A stretch of DNA of 64,000 nucleotides from the NCBI RefSeq assembly GCF_030409235.1, contig NZ_JAUFPO010000004.1:62001-126000 (forward strand), given 5' to 3'. Of this stretch, positions 37,035 to 46,542 are shown one piece after another. The DNA is from Halomonas almeriensis (GTDB lineage: Bacteria > Pseudomonadota > Gammaproteobacteria > Pseudomonadales > Halomonadaceae). Each line of letters starts with the position of its first letter. Position 1 is the first letter of the stretch. The notes beneath the pieces were generated by a model. The model had not been told where the DNA came from. It saw nothing but the letters and a program-made list of their open reading frames with translations, and did no database searches. A program made the translations under genes and the position numbers.

Positions 37035-38565
37035 CGGGATACCAGACATAATTCCAGGTTTCGGTCAGCGGCTGGCCGCGCAGCGTCAGCTTCAGTCGCA
37101 TGTCGGCCGGCGTGCCTTCCTCCGGGGCGAGCCGGAAGCTGGCGCGCCAGGTCTTTCCATCGGGCAATTGCTGTACCCACTGCTGAATGATCTCGCCATT
37201 CGAGGTGGTCAGCTGTGACTCGACCGGCTGGTCGGCCTCGAGTCCCTCCAGGGCGGGGCCCCGGAAATCGACGATGAAGAGCCGCTGGCTGGGCGGCGGC
37301 GGGTCGTCCTGTCCCGGTAGTGCCGCCCAGCCCTGACGGCTGCGAATGACGTGGCCGAGCTGTTGGTCGGGTAGCGTGGCGCCGAAGGTTTGCAGCCGAT
37401 AACGATAGCTGCGCGATTCGCCGGCTTCGAACGGTTCCTGCGGCACCCAGTAGGCGGTGATGTTGTCGTTGGCTTCACTGTCCGAGGGAATCTCGACCAG
37501 CTCGACCTGGCCCTCGCCCCAGTCACTCAGTGGTGTGACCCACTGACTGGGGCGTTTTTCGTAGCGTGCCTCGGCATCCAGGTAGCCCTCGAAGTGGCGC
37601 GGTCGCTGCACCAGCCCGAAGCCCTGGGGCGAGGTATCCTGAAAACTCGAGATATGCAGTTTTTCGGGGTTGCTCAAGGGCCGCCAGATGCGCTCGCCCT
37701 GGCCGGAGTGTAAGGCCAGACCGCTGGAGTCATGCACGCGCAGGCGGTAATCGTCGGCCGGATAGCCGCCCAGACCACCATACATGAACATGCTGGTCAG
37801 TGGCGCCATGCCGAGCTTGTTGACATCCTCGCGGGCGAACAGCCTGGCGTGCGTGTCGACGATCGTCTGACGGCCGGGCTCGATGTCGAAGCGGTAGGCG
37901 CCGGTCACCGAGGGACTGTCGAGCAGGGCCATGACGGTCATCCGGGTGGCGTCGGGCTCGGGCTTGACCAGCCAGAATTCGCGAAAGGCAGGAAACTCCT
38001 CGCCCTGGGGTTCCGCGGTGTCGATGGCCAGGCCGCGCGTGGACAGTCCATAGCCCTGGCCGCGGCCGATCATGCGGAAGTAGGAGGCGCCCAGGAAGAC
38101 CATGAACTCGTCGTGGTATTCGCCGCTGTTCAGTGGGTAGTGAAGCCGAAAGCCGGCATGGCCTAGGTCGTCGAAGTCCCGCTCGGCCAGGTGCTCGACA
38201 GCTTCGTCATAGCGAAAACGTGACGTATCGAAGGGCAATGGTCGCGCCTCGCCGTCGGGTTCGACCAGATGAATGTCGACCGGTTTCTCATAGAGAAAAC
38301 CGGGGTGGAACAACTGCACCTCGAACAGCCCCTGATCGCGCCAGATGGCGTGCTCCTGGCGAAAGCGTATCTGTCGATACTGATCGTAATTCAGCTCGGA
38401 CAGCGCTTCCGGAATTTCCGATCCGGCGTCTTCATAGGGCTCGCTGGCCAGTGTCTCTGCTCGCTTGGCAACGCGGTCGAACAGCTCGCTGTGCGATGAG
38501 GCGGCGGCGTCCAGCGCCACCAGGCTTCCCAGCGCCATGGCCAGGATCTGCTTGGGCAACTGCAT
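37021..38565 (-). CDS. opgG: Periplasmic glucan biosynthesis protein G
   Basis: 514 residues from the ATG at 38565, with GGAG nine bases upstream. An N-terminal signal peptide (QILAMALGSLVALDAAASS) directs it to the periplasm. The OpgG/OpgD fold is recognisable by FDRVAKRAETLA, IRFRQEHAIWRDQGLFEVQLFHPGF (region near residue 70), RFRYDEAVEHLAERDFDDLGHAGFRLHYPLN (region near residue 125) and FGASYFR-like FLGASYFRMIGRGQGYGLS. It works with OpgH in branching and exporting osmoregulated glucans, and the two are translationally overlapped. Confidence 0.92.
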   Translation of the reverse strand: MQLPKQILAMALGSLVALDAAASSHSELFDRVAKRAETLASEPYEDAGSEIPEALSELNYDQYRQIRFRQEHAIWRDQGLFEVQLFHPGFLYEKPVDIHLVEPDGEARPLPFDTSRFRYDEAVEHLAERDFDDLGHAGFRLHYPLNSGEYHDEFMVFLGASYFRMIGRGQGYGLSTRGLAIDTAEPQGEEFPAFREFWLVKPEPDATRMTVMALLDSPSVTGAYRFDIEPGRQTIVDTHARLFAREDVNKLGMAPLTSMFMYGGLGGYPADDYRLRVHDSSGLALHSGQGERIWRPLSNPEKLHISSFQDTSPQGFGLVQRPRHFEGYLDAEARYEKRPSQWVTPLSDWGEGQVELVEIPSDSEANDNITAYWVPQEPFEAGESRSYRYRLQTFGATLPDQQLGHVIRSRQGWAALPGQDDPPPPSQRLFIVDFRGPALEGLEADQPVESQLTTSNGEIIQQWVQQLPDGKTWRASFRLAPEEGTPADMRLKLTLRGQPLTETWNYVWYPDERR

Positions 38566-38825
38566 GTTGCGCATCTCCATGGGGTCCCGCCGGCACTTCC
38601 CCGCGCAAGCCGGTCCAGGAGGTGGTGAGCATGCCGGAGCGTTGTTGTGATGTCCCCGGCTCTACACTATGTCGGGTCCTGCACCACGCCGACCATGGCG
38701 CGCCTGTCGGGCCAGGAGCGGCTATGTTGCGCAGGAATGATCGTGAGGATCCAATATCTCGTCACCTTTGTCGACAATATCGCACAAAGGTTCCACGTCC
38801 TGACTGCATCCCCTTGGCGGGGGCT

Positions 38826-39773
38826 TCAGCGGTACAGGCGGAACTGTCGCCACTCCGGCAACTGCTGTTCCTCTTCCGGGGTCTTGCGATAGCGCTTGTA
38901 TTCCCATTGGTACTGAGCCGGGTCCAGCGCAATGGCTGCCTCGACACTGGCATTGACGCCGGCGGCCGAGCGGCTTTCGTCGCTGTCCTGAACACGCTCG
39001 TCGGTGGCCAGGAAGTGGATGGCGAAACCGCGACCGGGCAGGCGTCGCGCTACCCCGGTCACCACCCTGGCATCGGTACGCGCCACCAGCTTGGGCAGCA
39101 GGGTGGCGGTATAGGCCTGTCGACCGAAGAAAGGCGCAAAGACACCGCTGCCCCAGTTGGGTTCCTGGTCGGGCAGGATCCCCACCGCCTCGCTGCGCTT
39201 CAGCGCCTTGAGCAGGGCCGCCACGCCGCGAGGATTGGTGGGCACCAGGCTGGCGCCCTGACGCTCGCGTCCCTGGCGGATGATGGGGTCGAGGGCGGCC
39301 AGCTTGGGGGGGGCGTACATGGCGGTGAAGGGAAAGTGGCTGGACAGCCAGAAATTGAGGATTTCCCAGTTGCCGAAGTGCGGAGCCAGCACGATGACGC
39401 CTCGCCCTTGCCGGCGCGCCTCGTCCAGCAGTTCACGGCCGTGTACCTCCTGAATCGAGGAGGCGACCCGCTCCGGCGCGCCGCGCCAGGCGAAGCCCAG
39501 TTCGAGCATGGTCGCGCTGGAATGGGTCAGGCTGTCCCGGGACAGCCGTTGGTACGCTGACTGACTCAGGTCGGGATAGGCCTGGGCGAGGTTGATGCGG
39601 GTAACTCGGCGTTCGCGCTTGCTCAGGCGCTCCACCAAGGGCCCGGTCAGGCGGGCCAGGCGCCACAGTGAGGCAGGGCGCCAGCCGGACAGGCCCTGCC
39701 ACAGCGTGGCGATGGCGCGGCTCTGCCAGTCATGACGGGGGGCCGAGTCGTGGGAAGGTCTGGGATCAGCCAT
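38826..39773 (-). CDS. lpxL: LpxL/HtrB-type lipid A acyltransferase
   Basis: 315 residues. The late acyltransferase of lipid A synthesis transfers a lauroyl-type chain from acyl-ACP. The HX4(D/E) catalytic motif is APHFGNWEILNFW (about residue 131). Other family segments are VAALLKALKRSEAVGILPDQEP, FFGRQAYTATLLPKLVART and the C-terminal DPAQYQWEYKRYRK. It would be attached to the inner membrane by its basic N-terminus. A very similar gene type, LpxM, cannot be excluded. Confidence 0.88.
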   Translation of the reverse strand: MADPRPSHDSAPRHDWQSRAIATLWQGLSGWRPASLWRLARLTGPLVERLSKRERRVTRINLAQAYPDLSQSAYQRLSRDSLTHSSATMLELGFAWRGAPERVASSIQEVHGRELLDEARRQGRGVIVLAPHFGNWEILNFWLSSHFPFTAMYAPPKLAALDPIIRQGRERQGASLVPTNPRGVAALLKALKRSEAVGILPDQEPNWGSGVFAPFFGRQAYTATLLPKLVARTDARVVTGVARRLPGRGFAIHFLATDERVQDSDESRSAAGVNASVEAAIALDPAQYQWEYKRYRKTPEEEQQLPEWRQFRLYR

Positions 39774-39776
39774 GCA

Positions 39777-40154
39777 TCACACCAGCCAGGTATCCACGTT
39801 GTCCGGCTTACGTTCTTCCTGGAGTCCTTTGAAGCCCTTGACGCAACGAATGACCAGCCAGATGACGGCCAGCAGCCAGGTCAGAAAGCCGATCAGAATG
39901 AAGGTCAGCAGGCCCGAAACGGCGAAATACACCAGGCCCATCCAGAAAGTGCGGATCTGATAACGGTAATGTTCGTCGAGCCATTGCGGCCCCTGGCCAC
40001 GATAGACATAGGCCATGACCACGCCGACCAGCGCGGTCAGCCCGCCGGTGACGATGCCCGCCAGCAGCAGCGCATAGATCACCATGGTGATAGTGGTGTC
40101 GGGCTTGGGTGAATCTTCAATGACCGTGGGGTCCTGAGCACTGTTGTCGTTCAT
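39777..40154 (-). CDS. Small membrane protein (DUF4870-like)
   Basis: 125 residues with an acidic hydrophilic N-terminus, then helices VIYALLLAGIVTGGLTALVGVV, MGLVYFAVSGLLTFILIGF and WLLAVIWLVIRCVKG, with the pattern HYRYQIRTFWMGL between them. The last part resembles the DUF4870/YqgB-type proteins with an RxxKG loop. It starts 88 bp downstream of the VOC gene and ends 3 bp before the acyltransferase start, so the three minus-strand genes may be one transcript. Function unknown. Confidence 0.75.
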   Translation of the reverse strand: MNDNSAQDPTVIEDSPKPDTTITMVIYALLLAGIVTGGLTALVGVVMAYVYRGQGPQWLDEHYRYQIRTFWMGLVYFAVSGLLTFILIGFLTWLLAVIWLVIRCVKGFKGLQEERKPDNVDTWLV

Positions 40155-40241
40155 GCGTCATCCTTGAAGGGGAGTGAATGGGAAAATGTTTGACCATGAT
40201 ACCTGCCAGCTCCAGTGATGCCAGTCGCGTCACCCGGGCCT

Positions 40242-40622
40242 TCAGCGTGCCGGTCGGCAGATTTCTAGCAGGTTGCCATCCGGGTCGCGCAGGTAGAGGG
40301 ACTCGATCTCGCCGGTGGCGCCCTGGCGCGTGACGGGCCCCAGCTCTATGTCCACCGACAGGGCATGCAGGTGATGCTGGACTTCCTGCAGCGGCAGGCG
40401 GCTGCGCAGGCAGAGGTCGAGGCTGCCGGGGGTCGGGGTGGCCGCCCGCGGCTCGATATCGGTGGCAGTCCAGTGCAGCCGAAGTGCCATGTTGCCCAGC
40501 ATCAGGTCGACACGTTCCTGGTCCCGGTAGCGCACATCGAGTCCCAAGACGCGCGTGTAGAAGTCCACGGCTCGTGAAATATCGGTCACGGTGATGACCA
40601 GATGATCCAGACCTGACAGCAT
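40242..40622 (-). CDS. VOC-family (glyoxalase/bleomycin-resistance-like) protein
   Basis: 126 residues forming two beta-alpha-beta-beta-beta modules. The first begins LDHLVITVTDISRAVDFYTRVLGL with His as the first metal ligand. The second ends GEIESLYLRDPDGNLLEICRP with the typical E ligands. The AAGGAGA ribosome site is clear. The substrate cannot be read; the family includes virulence-protein-like VOC proteins and dioxygenases. Confidence 0.87.
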   Translation of the reverse strand: MLSGLDHLVITVTDISRAVDFYTRVLGLDVRYRDQERVDLMLGNMALRLHWTATDIEPRAATPTPGSLDLCLRSRLPLQEVQHHLHALSVDIELGPVTRQGATGEIESLYLRDPDGNLLEICRPAR

Positions 40623-40661
40623 GAAAGTCTCCTTGAGTGTTGTCCCTGACCAGAGAATACG

Positions 40662-41300
40662 ATGATGCAGACGTGTCCGCTATGCGCTTCTCCCGATACC
40701 AGCGGCTATCATCGTGATAAACAACGCGATTATCTGGTCTGTGGACAATGTTCGCTGGTGTTCGTGCCGGCATGGCAACACCTTTCGGCGGCCGAGGAGA
40801 AGGCCGTCTATGACCTCCATGACAATCATGACGCGGATTCTGGGTATCGGCGCTTTCTCGACCGGCTATGCACGCCGCTGCGGGAGCGCCTGCCGGCGTC
40901 GGCTCGGGGGCTGGATTTCGGCTGCGGGCCGGGGCCGACCCTGTCGCTGATGCTCGAGGAAGCGGGGCATCGAATGGCGCTCTATGACCCCTTCTACGCC
41001 ACGGACGACGCGGTCTGGCAGTGTCAGTACGACGTCATCACGGCCACCGAAGTCTTCGAACACCTCGCGCACCCGGGCGCCGAGATCGAACGTCTGGTCG
41101 CGCACCTCGATGCCGGTGGCTGGCTGGGGGTGATGACCAAGCGCGTGCGCTCCCGAGAGGCCTTTGCCTCCTGGCATTATATCCGCGACCCGACCCATGT
41201 GGCTTTTTTCGCTGATGCCACTTTCGCGTGGCTCGGGCAACGCTTCGGCCTCAACGTCGAGCTGGTCGATGCCGATGTGGTGCTGATGCAGAAGCGTTGA
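40662..41300 (+). CDS. Class I SAM-dependent methyltransferase with N-terminal zinc ribbon
   Basis: 212 residues. The N-terminus has two CxxC pairs (CPLC, CGQC), a likely zinc ribbon. The methyltransferase core follows: LDFGCGPGPTLS (motif I), MALYDPFY (motif II) and VITATEVFEHLAHPG (motif IV). This is the Methyltransf_23 type, often acting on ubiquinone-like or small substrates, but the substrate here is not predictable. It is divergent from the VOC gene with a 39-bp gap. Confidence 0.87.
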   Translation: MMQTCPLCASPDTSGYHRDKQRDYLVCGQCSLVFVPAWQHLSAAEEKAVYDLHDNHDADSGYRRFLDRLCTPLRERLPASARGLDFGCGPGPTLSLMLEEAGHRMALYDPFYATDDAVWQCQYDVITATEVFEHLAHPGAEIERLVAHLDAGGWLGVMTKRVRSREAFASWHYIRDPTHVAFFADATFAWLGQRFGLNVELVDADVVLMQKR

Positions 41301-41472
41301 TCGACCGTCTGTCGGTTAGCGCGCCGGTCAGCGGGTCGGGCCACCACCGCGCCATGAGGTGCACATTGTCTATTTGGATGAGCCGCCGATGGCCGGTGCG
41401 ACCTAGGCCTAATGGTCGCGTGGCTGTCGTGACCCTAAGCTCGGGGCACCATCTATCCGCCAAGGAGTCTGC

Positions 41473-43257
41473 ATGACCCCCTATACGCCGCCTCTGCGTG
41501 ACCATCGGTTTATTCTGCATGAAGTGCTGGAGCACCAGGTGTTATCGCTACCCGGCTTCGAGGAAGTCGACGCCGACCTAGTCGAGTCCGTGCTCGAGGA
41601 AGCCGGGCGCCTGGCAAGCGATGTCTGGGCGCCGCTCAATGCCCCGGGCGACCACCAAGGCTGTCGACGGGATGCGGATGGCAGGGTGAGCGTGCCTGAG
41701 GGGTTCGCCGAGGCGTATCAGGCCTATGCCGAGGGTGGCTGGAACGGCATCGGTGTCGACCAGGCCCATGACGGCCAGGGCCTCCCCGAGGTGGTGGCCA
41801 GCGCCGTCCAGGAGATGTTGCATGGCGCCAACATGGCTCTGGCGCTGTGCCCGATGCTGACCGCCGGCGCCATTGAGGCGCTGATCCAGCATGGCGACGA
41901 CGCGCTATGTGCCCGCTATCTTCCACCCCTGGTCGAGGGCCGCTGGACCGGTACCATGAACCTGACCGAACCCCAGGCCGGCTCCGATCTGTCACAGGTG
42001 CGTACTCGCGCCGTGCCGGGGGAAGTGGCAGGCGAGTATCGGCTCATCGGCCAGAAGATCTACATCACCTGGGGCGAGCACGAGCTGGCCGAGAATATTC
42101 TGCATCTGGTGCTGGCGCGTCTGCCCGACGCGCCCCGGGGCAACAAGGGCATCTCGCTCTTTCTGGTCCCCCGACGCTTGGTCGACGAGCAGGGCAACCC
42201 CGGCGAGCTCAATGATGTCACCTGCACCGGGCTGGAGCACAAGATGGGCATCCATGGTTCACCGACCTGTTCGCTCAGCTTCGGCGAGCACGGCGGTGCC
42301 ATCGGCTATCTGGTGGGCGAGCCGGGGCGTGGCCTGAACCAGATGTTCACCATGATGAATGCGGCACGTCACAAGGTTGGCATCCAGGGCATCGGCGTGG
42401 CCGAACGGGCCTGTCAGCAAGCGCTGGCACATGCCTCGGAGCGCCGTCAGGGGCGCCGCGGCGGCCAGGACTGCGTGATTGCCGAGCATTACGACGTCAG
42501 GCGCATGCTGATGTCGATGCGCTCGCGCACGGATGCCCTGCGTGCCCTGGCGTTGGTCTGTGCCGCGGAAATGGATAACGCCCGCCACGGCGTGGATGGA
42601 GCAACCCGCCAGCAGGCCCAGGCGCGGGTCGATGTTTTGATTCCGGTGGTCAAGGCTTTTTCCACCGACCAGGCCGTGGATATTGCCTCCCTGGGCATTC
42701 AGGTGCATGGCGGCATGGGCTACATCGAGGAGACCGGGGCGGCCCAGCCATGGCGTGATGTGCGCATCGCGGCCATTTATGAAGGCACCAATGGCATTCA
42801 GGCGCTGGATCTGGCTGGGCGCAAGCTGTCGCGTGATGACGGCGCGACCCTGGCGTCTTTTATCGATGAAGTGGACGCCACGGCCGCGGCGCTGATGGCT
42901 CATGCACGGCTCTCGGCCCTGGGCGAGAGTCTCGCGGCCGGTGCCCAGGACCTGCGGACGGCGATGCGTGCCGTGCTGGATGCCGGGCGTGATACCGCCC
43001 ACGGCGAGGATGCCATCCAGGCCCTGGCGACGCCCTTCCTGTCGCTATCGGGGCATGTGCTGTGTGGCTGGCAGATGGGGCAGGCCGCTTTGGTGGCCGA
43101 TGCCGCCCTGCAGGACGGCAGCCAGGATGCCTTCTATACCGCCAAGCTGGCGGCGGCGGATTTTGCGCTGCGCCATTGGCTACCCCTGGGGCGGGCTCAG
43201 CGTGCGGTTATCGACGCCGGGCTGGATGCCCTGAGCCAGGACTCCAGCGCCCGTTGA
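41473..43257 (+). CDS. Acyl-CoA dehydrogenase, long C-terminal-domain form (DmdC-like)
   Basis: 594 residues, the length of the 600-residue acyl-CoA dehydrogenases with an extra C-terminal domain. FAD and substrate regions: MNLTEPQAGSDLSQVRT, YLVGEPGRGLNQMFTMMNAAR, and the catalytic-glutamate region AAIYEGTNGIQALDLAGRKL. The extra domain follows from about residue 460. This subgroup includes 3-methylmercaptopropionyl-CoA dehydrogenase (DmdC), but many members have other acyl-CoA substrates. An enoyl-CoA hydratase follows 117 bp downstream, giving two successive beta-oxidation-type steps. Confidence 0.9.
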   Translation: MTPYTPPLRDHRFILHEVLEHQVLSLPGFEEVDADLVESVLEEAGRLASDVWAPLNAPGDHQGCRRDADGRVSVPEGFAEAYQAYAEGGWNGIGVDQAHDGQGLPEVVASAVQEMLHGANMALALCPMLTAGAIEALIQHGDDALCARYLPPLVEGRWTGTMNLTEPQAGSDLSQVRTRAVPGEVAGEYRLIGQKIYITWGEHELAENILHLVLARLPDAPRGNKGISLFLVPRRLVDEQGNPGELNDVTCTGLEHKMGIHGSPTCSLSFGEHGGAIGYLVGEPGRGLNQMFTMMNAARHKVGIQGIGVAERACQQALAHASERRQGRRGGQDCVIAEHYDVRRMLMSMRSRTDALRALALVCAAEMDNARHGVDGATRQQAQARVDVLIPVVKAFSTDQAVDIASLGIQVHGGMGYIEETGAAQPWRDVRIAAIYEGTNGIQALDLAGRKLSRDDGATLASFIDEVDATAAALMAHARLSALGESLAAGAQDLRTAMRAVLDAGRDTAHGEDAIQALATPFLSLSGHVLCGWQMGQAALVADAALQDGSQDAFYTAKLAAADFALRHWLPLGRAQRAVIDAGLDALSQDSSAR

Positions 43258-43374
43258 GTCCTGGCCGGCAGCTGGCACACGGCGATTGCCGTCCGACCAG
43301 GCCTTCGCTAGGGTAGGTAGGGCGGCTTTCCAACAGGCCCTTCACGGCGGCCTCCGACAACCTGAGGAAGCAAC

Positions 43375-44148
43375 ATGAGCGATACCCTTATCGAGGTCCA
43401 GGACCATGATGGCGTGGTGCGCCTGACTCTCTCCCGTCCCCGGGCCCTCAATGCTTTGAACAGTGACTTGATCGCCGAACTGGAACGGGTCCTGGTGGAC
43501 CTCGAGTCCCGTTCTCATTTGCGCGCGGTGCTGATCACCGGAGCGGGGGACAAGGCCTTCGTGGCCGGCGCGGACATCACCGAGATGCGCGACAAGACGC
43601 CCCAGCAGGCGCGTGAGTTCGCCGCCGGGGCCCAGGCCACCATCAAGCGCCTCGAATCGCTGCCGGTTCCGGTGGTCGCGCTGGTCAACGGTTTCTGCCT
43701 GGGCGGTGGCTGTGAACTGGCGCTGGCCTGTGACTGGGCGGTGGCCAGTGACAATGCTGTGTTCGGCCAGCCGGAGGTGCAGCTCGGTGTGATTCCCGGC
43801 TTCGGCGGTACTCAGCGGCTGCCGCGGCGGGTCGGGCCGGCCATGGCACTCGATCTGGTGACCACCGGCCGCAAGATCGATGCTGCGGAAGCCCTGCGCA
43901 TCGGCCTGGTTAATCGCGTCATGCCCCAGGGTGAGCTCGAGGATTATGCCGTGGAGCTGACCAGCCAGTTGGGCGGTAATGGTCCCCAGGCAGTCCGCAG
44001 CGCCAAGCAGTCCGTTCACGAGGGCATGGACCAGGATCAGGACACAGCCCTTTCGCTCGAAAACAGCCTGTTCGCGCTGTGCTTTGCCGGTGAAGAGCAG
44101 ACCGAAGGCATGACGGCCTTCGTGGAAAAGCGCAAACCGTCGTTCTGA
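43375..44148 (+). CDS. Enoyl-CoA hydratase/isomerase family protein
   Basis: 257 residues of crotonase fold. The oxyanion-hole segments are AFVAGADITEM (about residue 60) and NGFCLGGGCELALACD (about residue 105). The catalytic glutamates lie in FGQPEVQLGVIPGFGGTQRLPR, as in true enoyl-CoA hydratases (both Glu present). The ribosome site is GAGGAAG. It pairs with the upstream acyl-CoA dehydrogenase. Confidence 0.92.
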   Translation: MSDTLIEVQDHDGVVRLTLSRPRALNALNSDLIAELERVLVDLESRSHLRAVLITGAGDKAFVAGADITEMRDKTPQQAREFAAGAQATIKRLESLPVPVVALVNGFCLGGGCELALACDWAVASDNAVFGQPEVQLGVIPGFGGTQRLPRRVGPAMALDLVTTGRKIDAAEALRIGLVNRVMPQGELEDYAVELTSQLGGNGPQAVRSAKQSVHEGMDQDQDTALSLENSLFALCFAGEEQTEGMTAFVEKRKPSF

Positions 44149-44301
44149 TGTCGTCGGCTGTTGCATCCTGCGGGCGTGGCTCACTCGTTCCCCCCCCCCT
44201 TCAGTCGGCCAGGGTAATGCCATTCCACGACGCCGCGGTCCGGCCGCCGCTGCCCCGTATCTCTGTGGACTTTCCGTAATGCGCCACCGCAAGGAGGTAA
44301 G

Positions 44302-45159
44302 GTGCAGATCACGCAACTCCATATCTACCCGGTCAAGTCCCTGCGGGGCATTGCGCTGGACCAGGCCATCCTGACCGAGCGAGGCCTGGCCTTCGATCGG
44401 CAGTGGATGATCGTCGACGATGACAACCGCTTCGTGACCCAGCGCGAACTCGCTGCCATGGCCCAGGTGAGGGTTCGCCTCACGCCGGATGCCCTGGTAC
44501 TGGAGCATGATGCCGTCGAGGAGCCGCTGTCGGTGGCCCTCGAACCCGAGGCGTCGGCGCCGCGACTCGAGGTGCGCATCTTCAAGGATCAGTGTGAGGC
44601 CATCGATGAAGGCCCCGAGGCGGCGCGCTGGCTGACCCGGGTGCTGGGTCCGCTCGGCAGCAGTGGACTGCGCCTGGTGCGTTTCCCGGATGAGGCCAGA
44701 CGCGCCATCGAGCCCGACTATCTGCGCGGAGAAAAGGCCCATACCGGCTTCGCCGATGGCTATGCCGTATTGGTCACGTCCGACGCCTCGCTGAGTGCTC
44801 TGAATACCCGGCTGGCCGAGAAGGGCGAAGGGCCCGTGCCCATGAGCCGCTTTCGTCCCAACATCGTGGTCGCCGGCGGCACGGCCTTCGACGAACGCCA
44901 GTGGGATGATATCCAGCTGCAGGCAAGCGGTGTTCGACTGGGCCTGCGCAAGCCCTGCAAGCGCTGCAAGATCATCACCCAAGACCAGCGTAGCGGTGAG
45001 GCGCCGTCACCCAAGGAGCCCCTGAAGACGCTCGCCGAGATGGATACGCAGCCGGGCTGGAAGGGGGCCTTCTTCGGTCAGAATGCCATCCCGCTGGCCG
45101 GTGTGGATGCTGCCCTGCGGGTCGGCGATGTGCTGTCCGTGATGCGCCGCGACCCCTGA
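44302..45159 (+). CDS. MOSC-domain protein (YcbX-like)
   Basis: 285 residues from a GTG start, with AAGGAGG immediately upstream. The N-terminal MOSC_N barrel begins ITQLHIYPVKSLRGIALDQA. The MOSC domain contains the conserved molybdenum-ligand cysteine in GLRKPCKRCKIITQDQ. Relatives such as YcbX and the mARC proteins reduce N-hydroxylated compounds with electrons from a ferredoxin domain. The C-terminal ferredoxin of YcbX is missing here, so a separate electron donor is needed. Confidence 0.88.
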   Translation: MQITQLHIYPVKSLRGIALDQAILTERGLAFDRQWMIVDDDNRFVTQRELAAMAQVRVRLTPDALVLEHDAVEEPLSVALEPEASAPRLEVRIFKDQCEAIDEGPEAARWLTRVLGPLGSSGLRLVRFPDEARRAIEPDYLRGEKAHTGFADGYAVLVTSDASLSALNTRLAEKGEGPVPMSRFRPNIVVAGGTAFDERQWDDIQLQASGVRLGLRKPCKRCKIITQDQRSGEAPSPKEPLKTLAEMDTQPGWKGAFFGQNAIPLAGVDAALRVGDVLSVMRRDP

Positions 45160-45165
45160 CCCGAA

Positions 45166-45831
45166 TCAGCGTGCCGGGTCCACCAGGCCACCCAGGGAGG
45201 CGTTGCGGCGAAACCAGCCGGCGATGCTGGCGCGTGGCCGGTACGTGGGCAGGACTTCGTGGGGAATCGTCTCGGCCATGAAGCATACCAGGGTGCCGGC
45301 TTCCGGCAGGACGCGGGCCACTTCGCGGTCATCATTGGGCGAGTAGATCACCATCTCGCCACCGCCATCCGACGGCCAGTCAGGCGTCAGGTAGCCGACG
45401 GTGGACACGATGCGGTTGGCGCGCCCCTGAAAGCTGTCCAGGTGACGCCGATAGAAGCTGCCCGGTGGATAGCGTGCGAAATGCGCCTCGTACTCGAAGA
45501 GGCCCAGAAACAGCGCCTGATTCAGGGCTTGCTGCAGCTCTGCCATGGTCTCCAGATAGCGCCGCTGTGCCTGACTCTCGCGGTCCAGCCAGTAGATGGC
45601 GTCGCCGCGGACATCGCGGCGCAGATGGTGCTGGTCGCCGCGTCCGATCCCGGCGGCCACCAGCGCATCACGCCGGGTCTTGTCGTCGAGTTCGGCGAGC
45701 AGCGATTGGCACAGGGCATCCGGTAGAAAATCGCGGCCGACATACCAGCCTTTCTCGACCAGACCGTCGATTAGCTCGTCCACGCGCTCATGGGCCAGCG
45801 GCGGCTGGCCCGAGGAACAGGGACCTGTCAT
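45166..45831 (-). CDS. 2-oxoglutarate/Fe(II) dioxygenase family protein
   Basis: 221 residues. The iron-binding triad is visible as HLDSFQGR (HxD, about residue 130) and ETIPHEVLPTYRPRASIAGW (distal His plus the 2OG-binding Arg). FRYPPGSF-like FARYPPGSFYRRHLD precedes it, as in the prolyl-4-hydroxylase-type SM-20 group. It overlaps the upstream NUDIX gene by ATGA, so the two are co-translated. Substrate unknown; ribosomal or translation-factor hydroxylases belong to this group. Confidence 0.87.
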   Translation of the reverse strand: MTGPCSSGQPPLAHERVDELIDGLVEKGWYVGRDFLPDALCQSLLAELDDKTRRDALVAAGIGRGDQHHLRRDVRGDAIYWLDRESQAQRRYLETMAELQQALNQALFLGLFEYEAHFARYPPGSFYRRHLDSFQGRANRIVSTVGYLTPDWPSDGGGEMVIYSPNDDREVARVLPEAGTLVCFMAETIPHEVLPTYRPRASIAGWFRRNASLGGLVDPAR

Positions 45832-46448
45832 GCCATGGGTTCTCGGCGCAGCGTGTGATGTTGCAGTGGCCCCGCCGGTTGCTGGAAGAGGCTGATCGAC
45901 ATGTTGAAGCCCCTGGCCAGCAGGTCGACTAGCATTATCGAGGACAGCCCCCAGATGGTGTGCTCGCCCTGGCGGTAGCTGGGCACGTAATGATCACGCC
46001 CGTCGACAGGGATGACATCGGTATGGGTCCGGCGATCCTCGAGGAAGTGCCGCAGCGGCACTTCGAAGATGGCATCCAGCTCGGCGGGGTCCGCAGTCAG
46101 CGGCAGGTCGGGCGGAATGGCTCCCACATAGGGGGTGACCAGGATGCCATGCAGCGAAATGACGTCTGAGAGCCGGCCCAGAATCTCGACCCGGTCACTG
46201 GCCAGGCCGATCTCCTCGCGGGATTCGCGCAGCGCGGTGGCCAGCAGGTTGGTATCACCGGGTTCACGCTTGCCGCCGGGGAAGGCGACCTGGCCGCTGT
46301 GGGTGGCGAGGTGGGCGGCGCGGCGCGTGAACAGCAGTGTCGGTTGAGCGCGAGTCACCAGCGGTATCAGTACGGCAGCCTGCGGCAGGTCGAGTCCCAG
46401 GCGTCGGGGAGGCTGCGCTTGCAGGCGCTCGCGAAGTTTCTCTAACAT
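45828..46448 (-). CDS. NUDIX hydrolase, coenzyme A pyrophosphatase-like
   Basis: 206 residues from ATG 46448 (GGAAAG upstream); a longer frame to 46544 would run into the divergent gene's start. The NUDIX box is GGKREPGDTNLLATALRES followed by REEIGL. The region just before, LATHSGQVAFPGG, is the UPF0035 signature seen in CoA pyrophosphatases (NudL-like). It would hydrolyse CoA or acyl-CoA to 4'-phosphopantetheine derivatives. Confidence 0.88.
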   Translation of the reverse strand: MLEKLRERLQAQPPRRLGLDLPQAAVLIPLVTRAQPTLLFTRRAAHLATHSGQVAFPGGKREPGDTNLLATALRESREEIGLASDRVEILGRLSDVISLHGILVTPYVGAIPPDLPLTADPAELDAIFEVPLRHFLEDRRTHTDVIPVDGRDHYVPSYRQGEHTIWGLSSIMLVDLLARGFNMSISLFQQPAGPLQHHTLRREPMA

Positions 46449-46542
46449 GGGCTTTCCGTCGAGTTTGATCCCTTTTACCCAGCCGTCCAAGGCGGCGTCA
46501 AGTTCGGGCCGACGCCTAGCGAACGGCTCGTCAGGGAGTACC

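Noticed and set aside
43342..44982. 546-codon open frame on the - strand
   Set aside because: It is antisense to the enoyl-CoA hydratase and MOSC genes, both with unmistakable motifs; its sequence has no recognisable family pattern.
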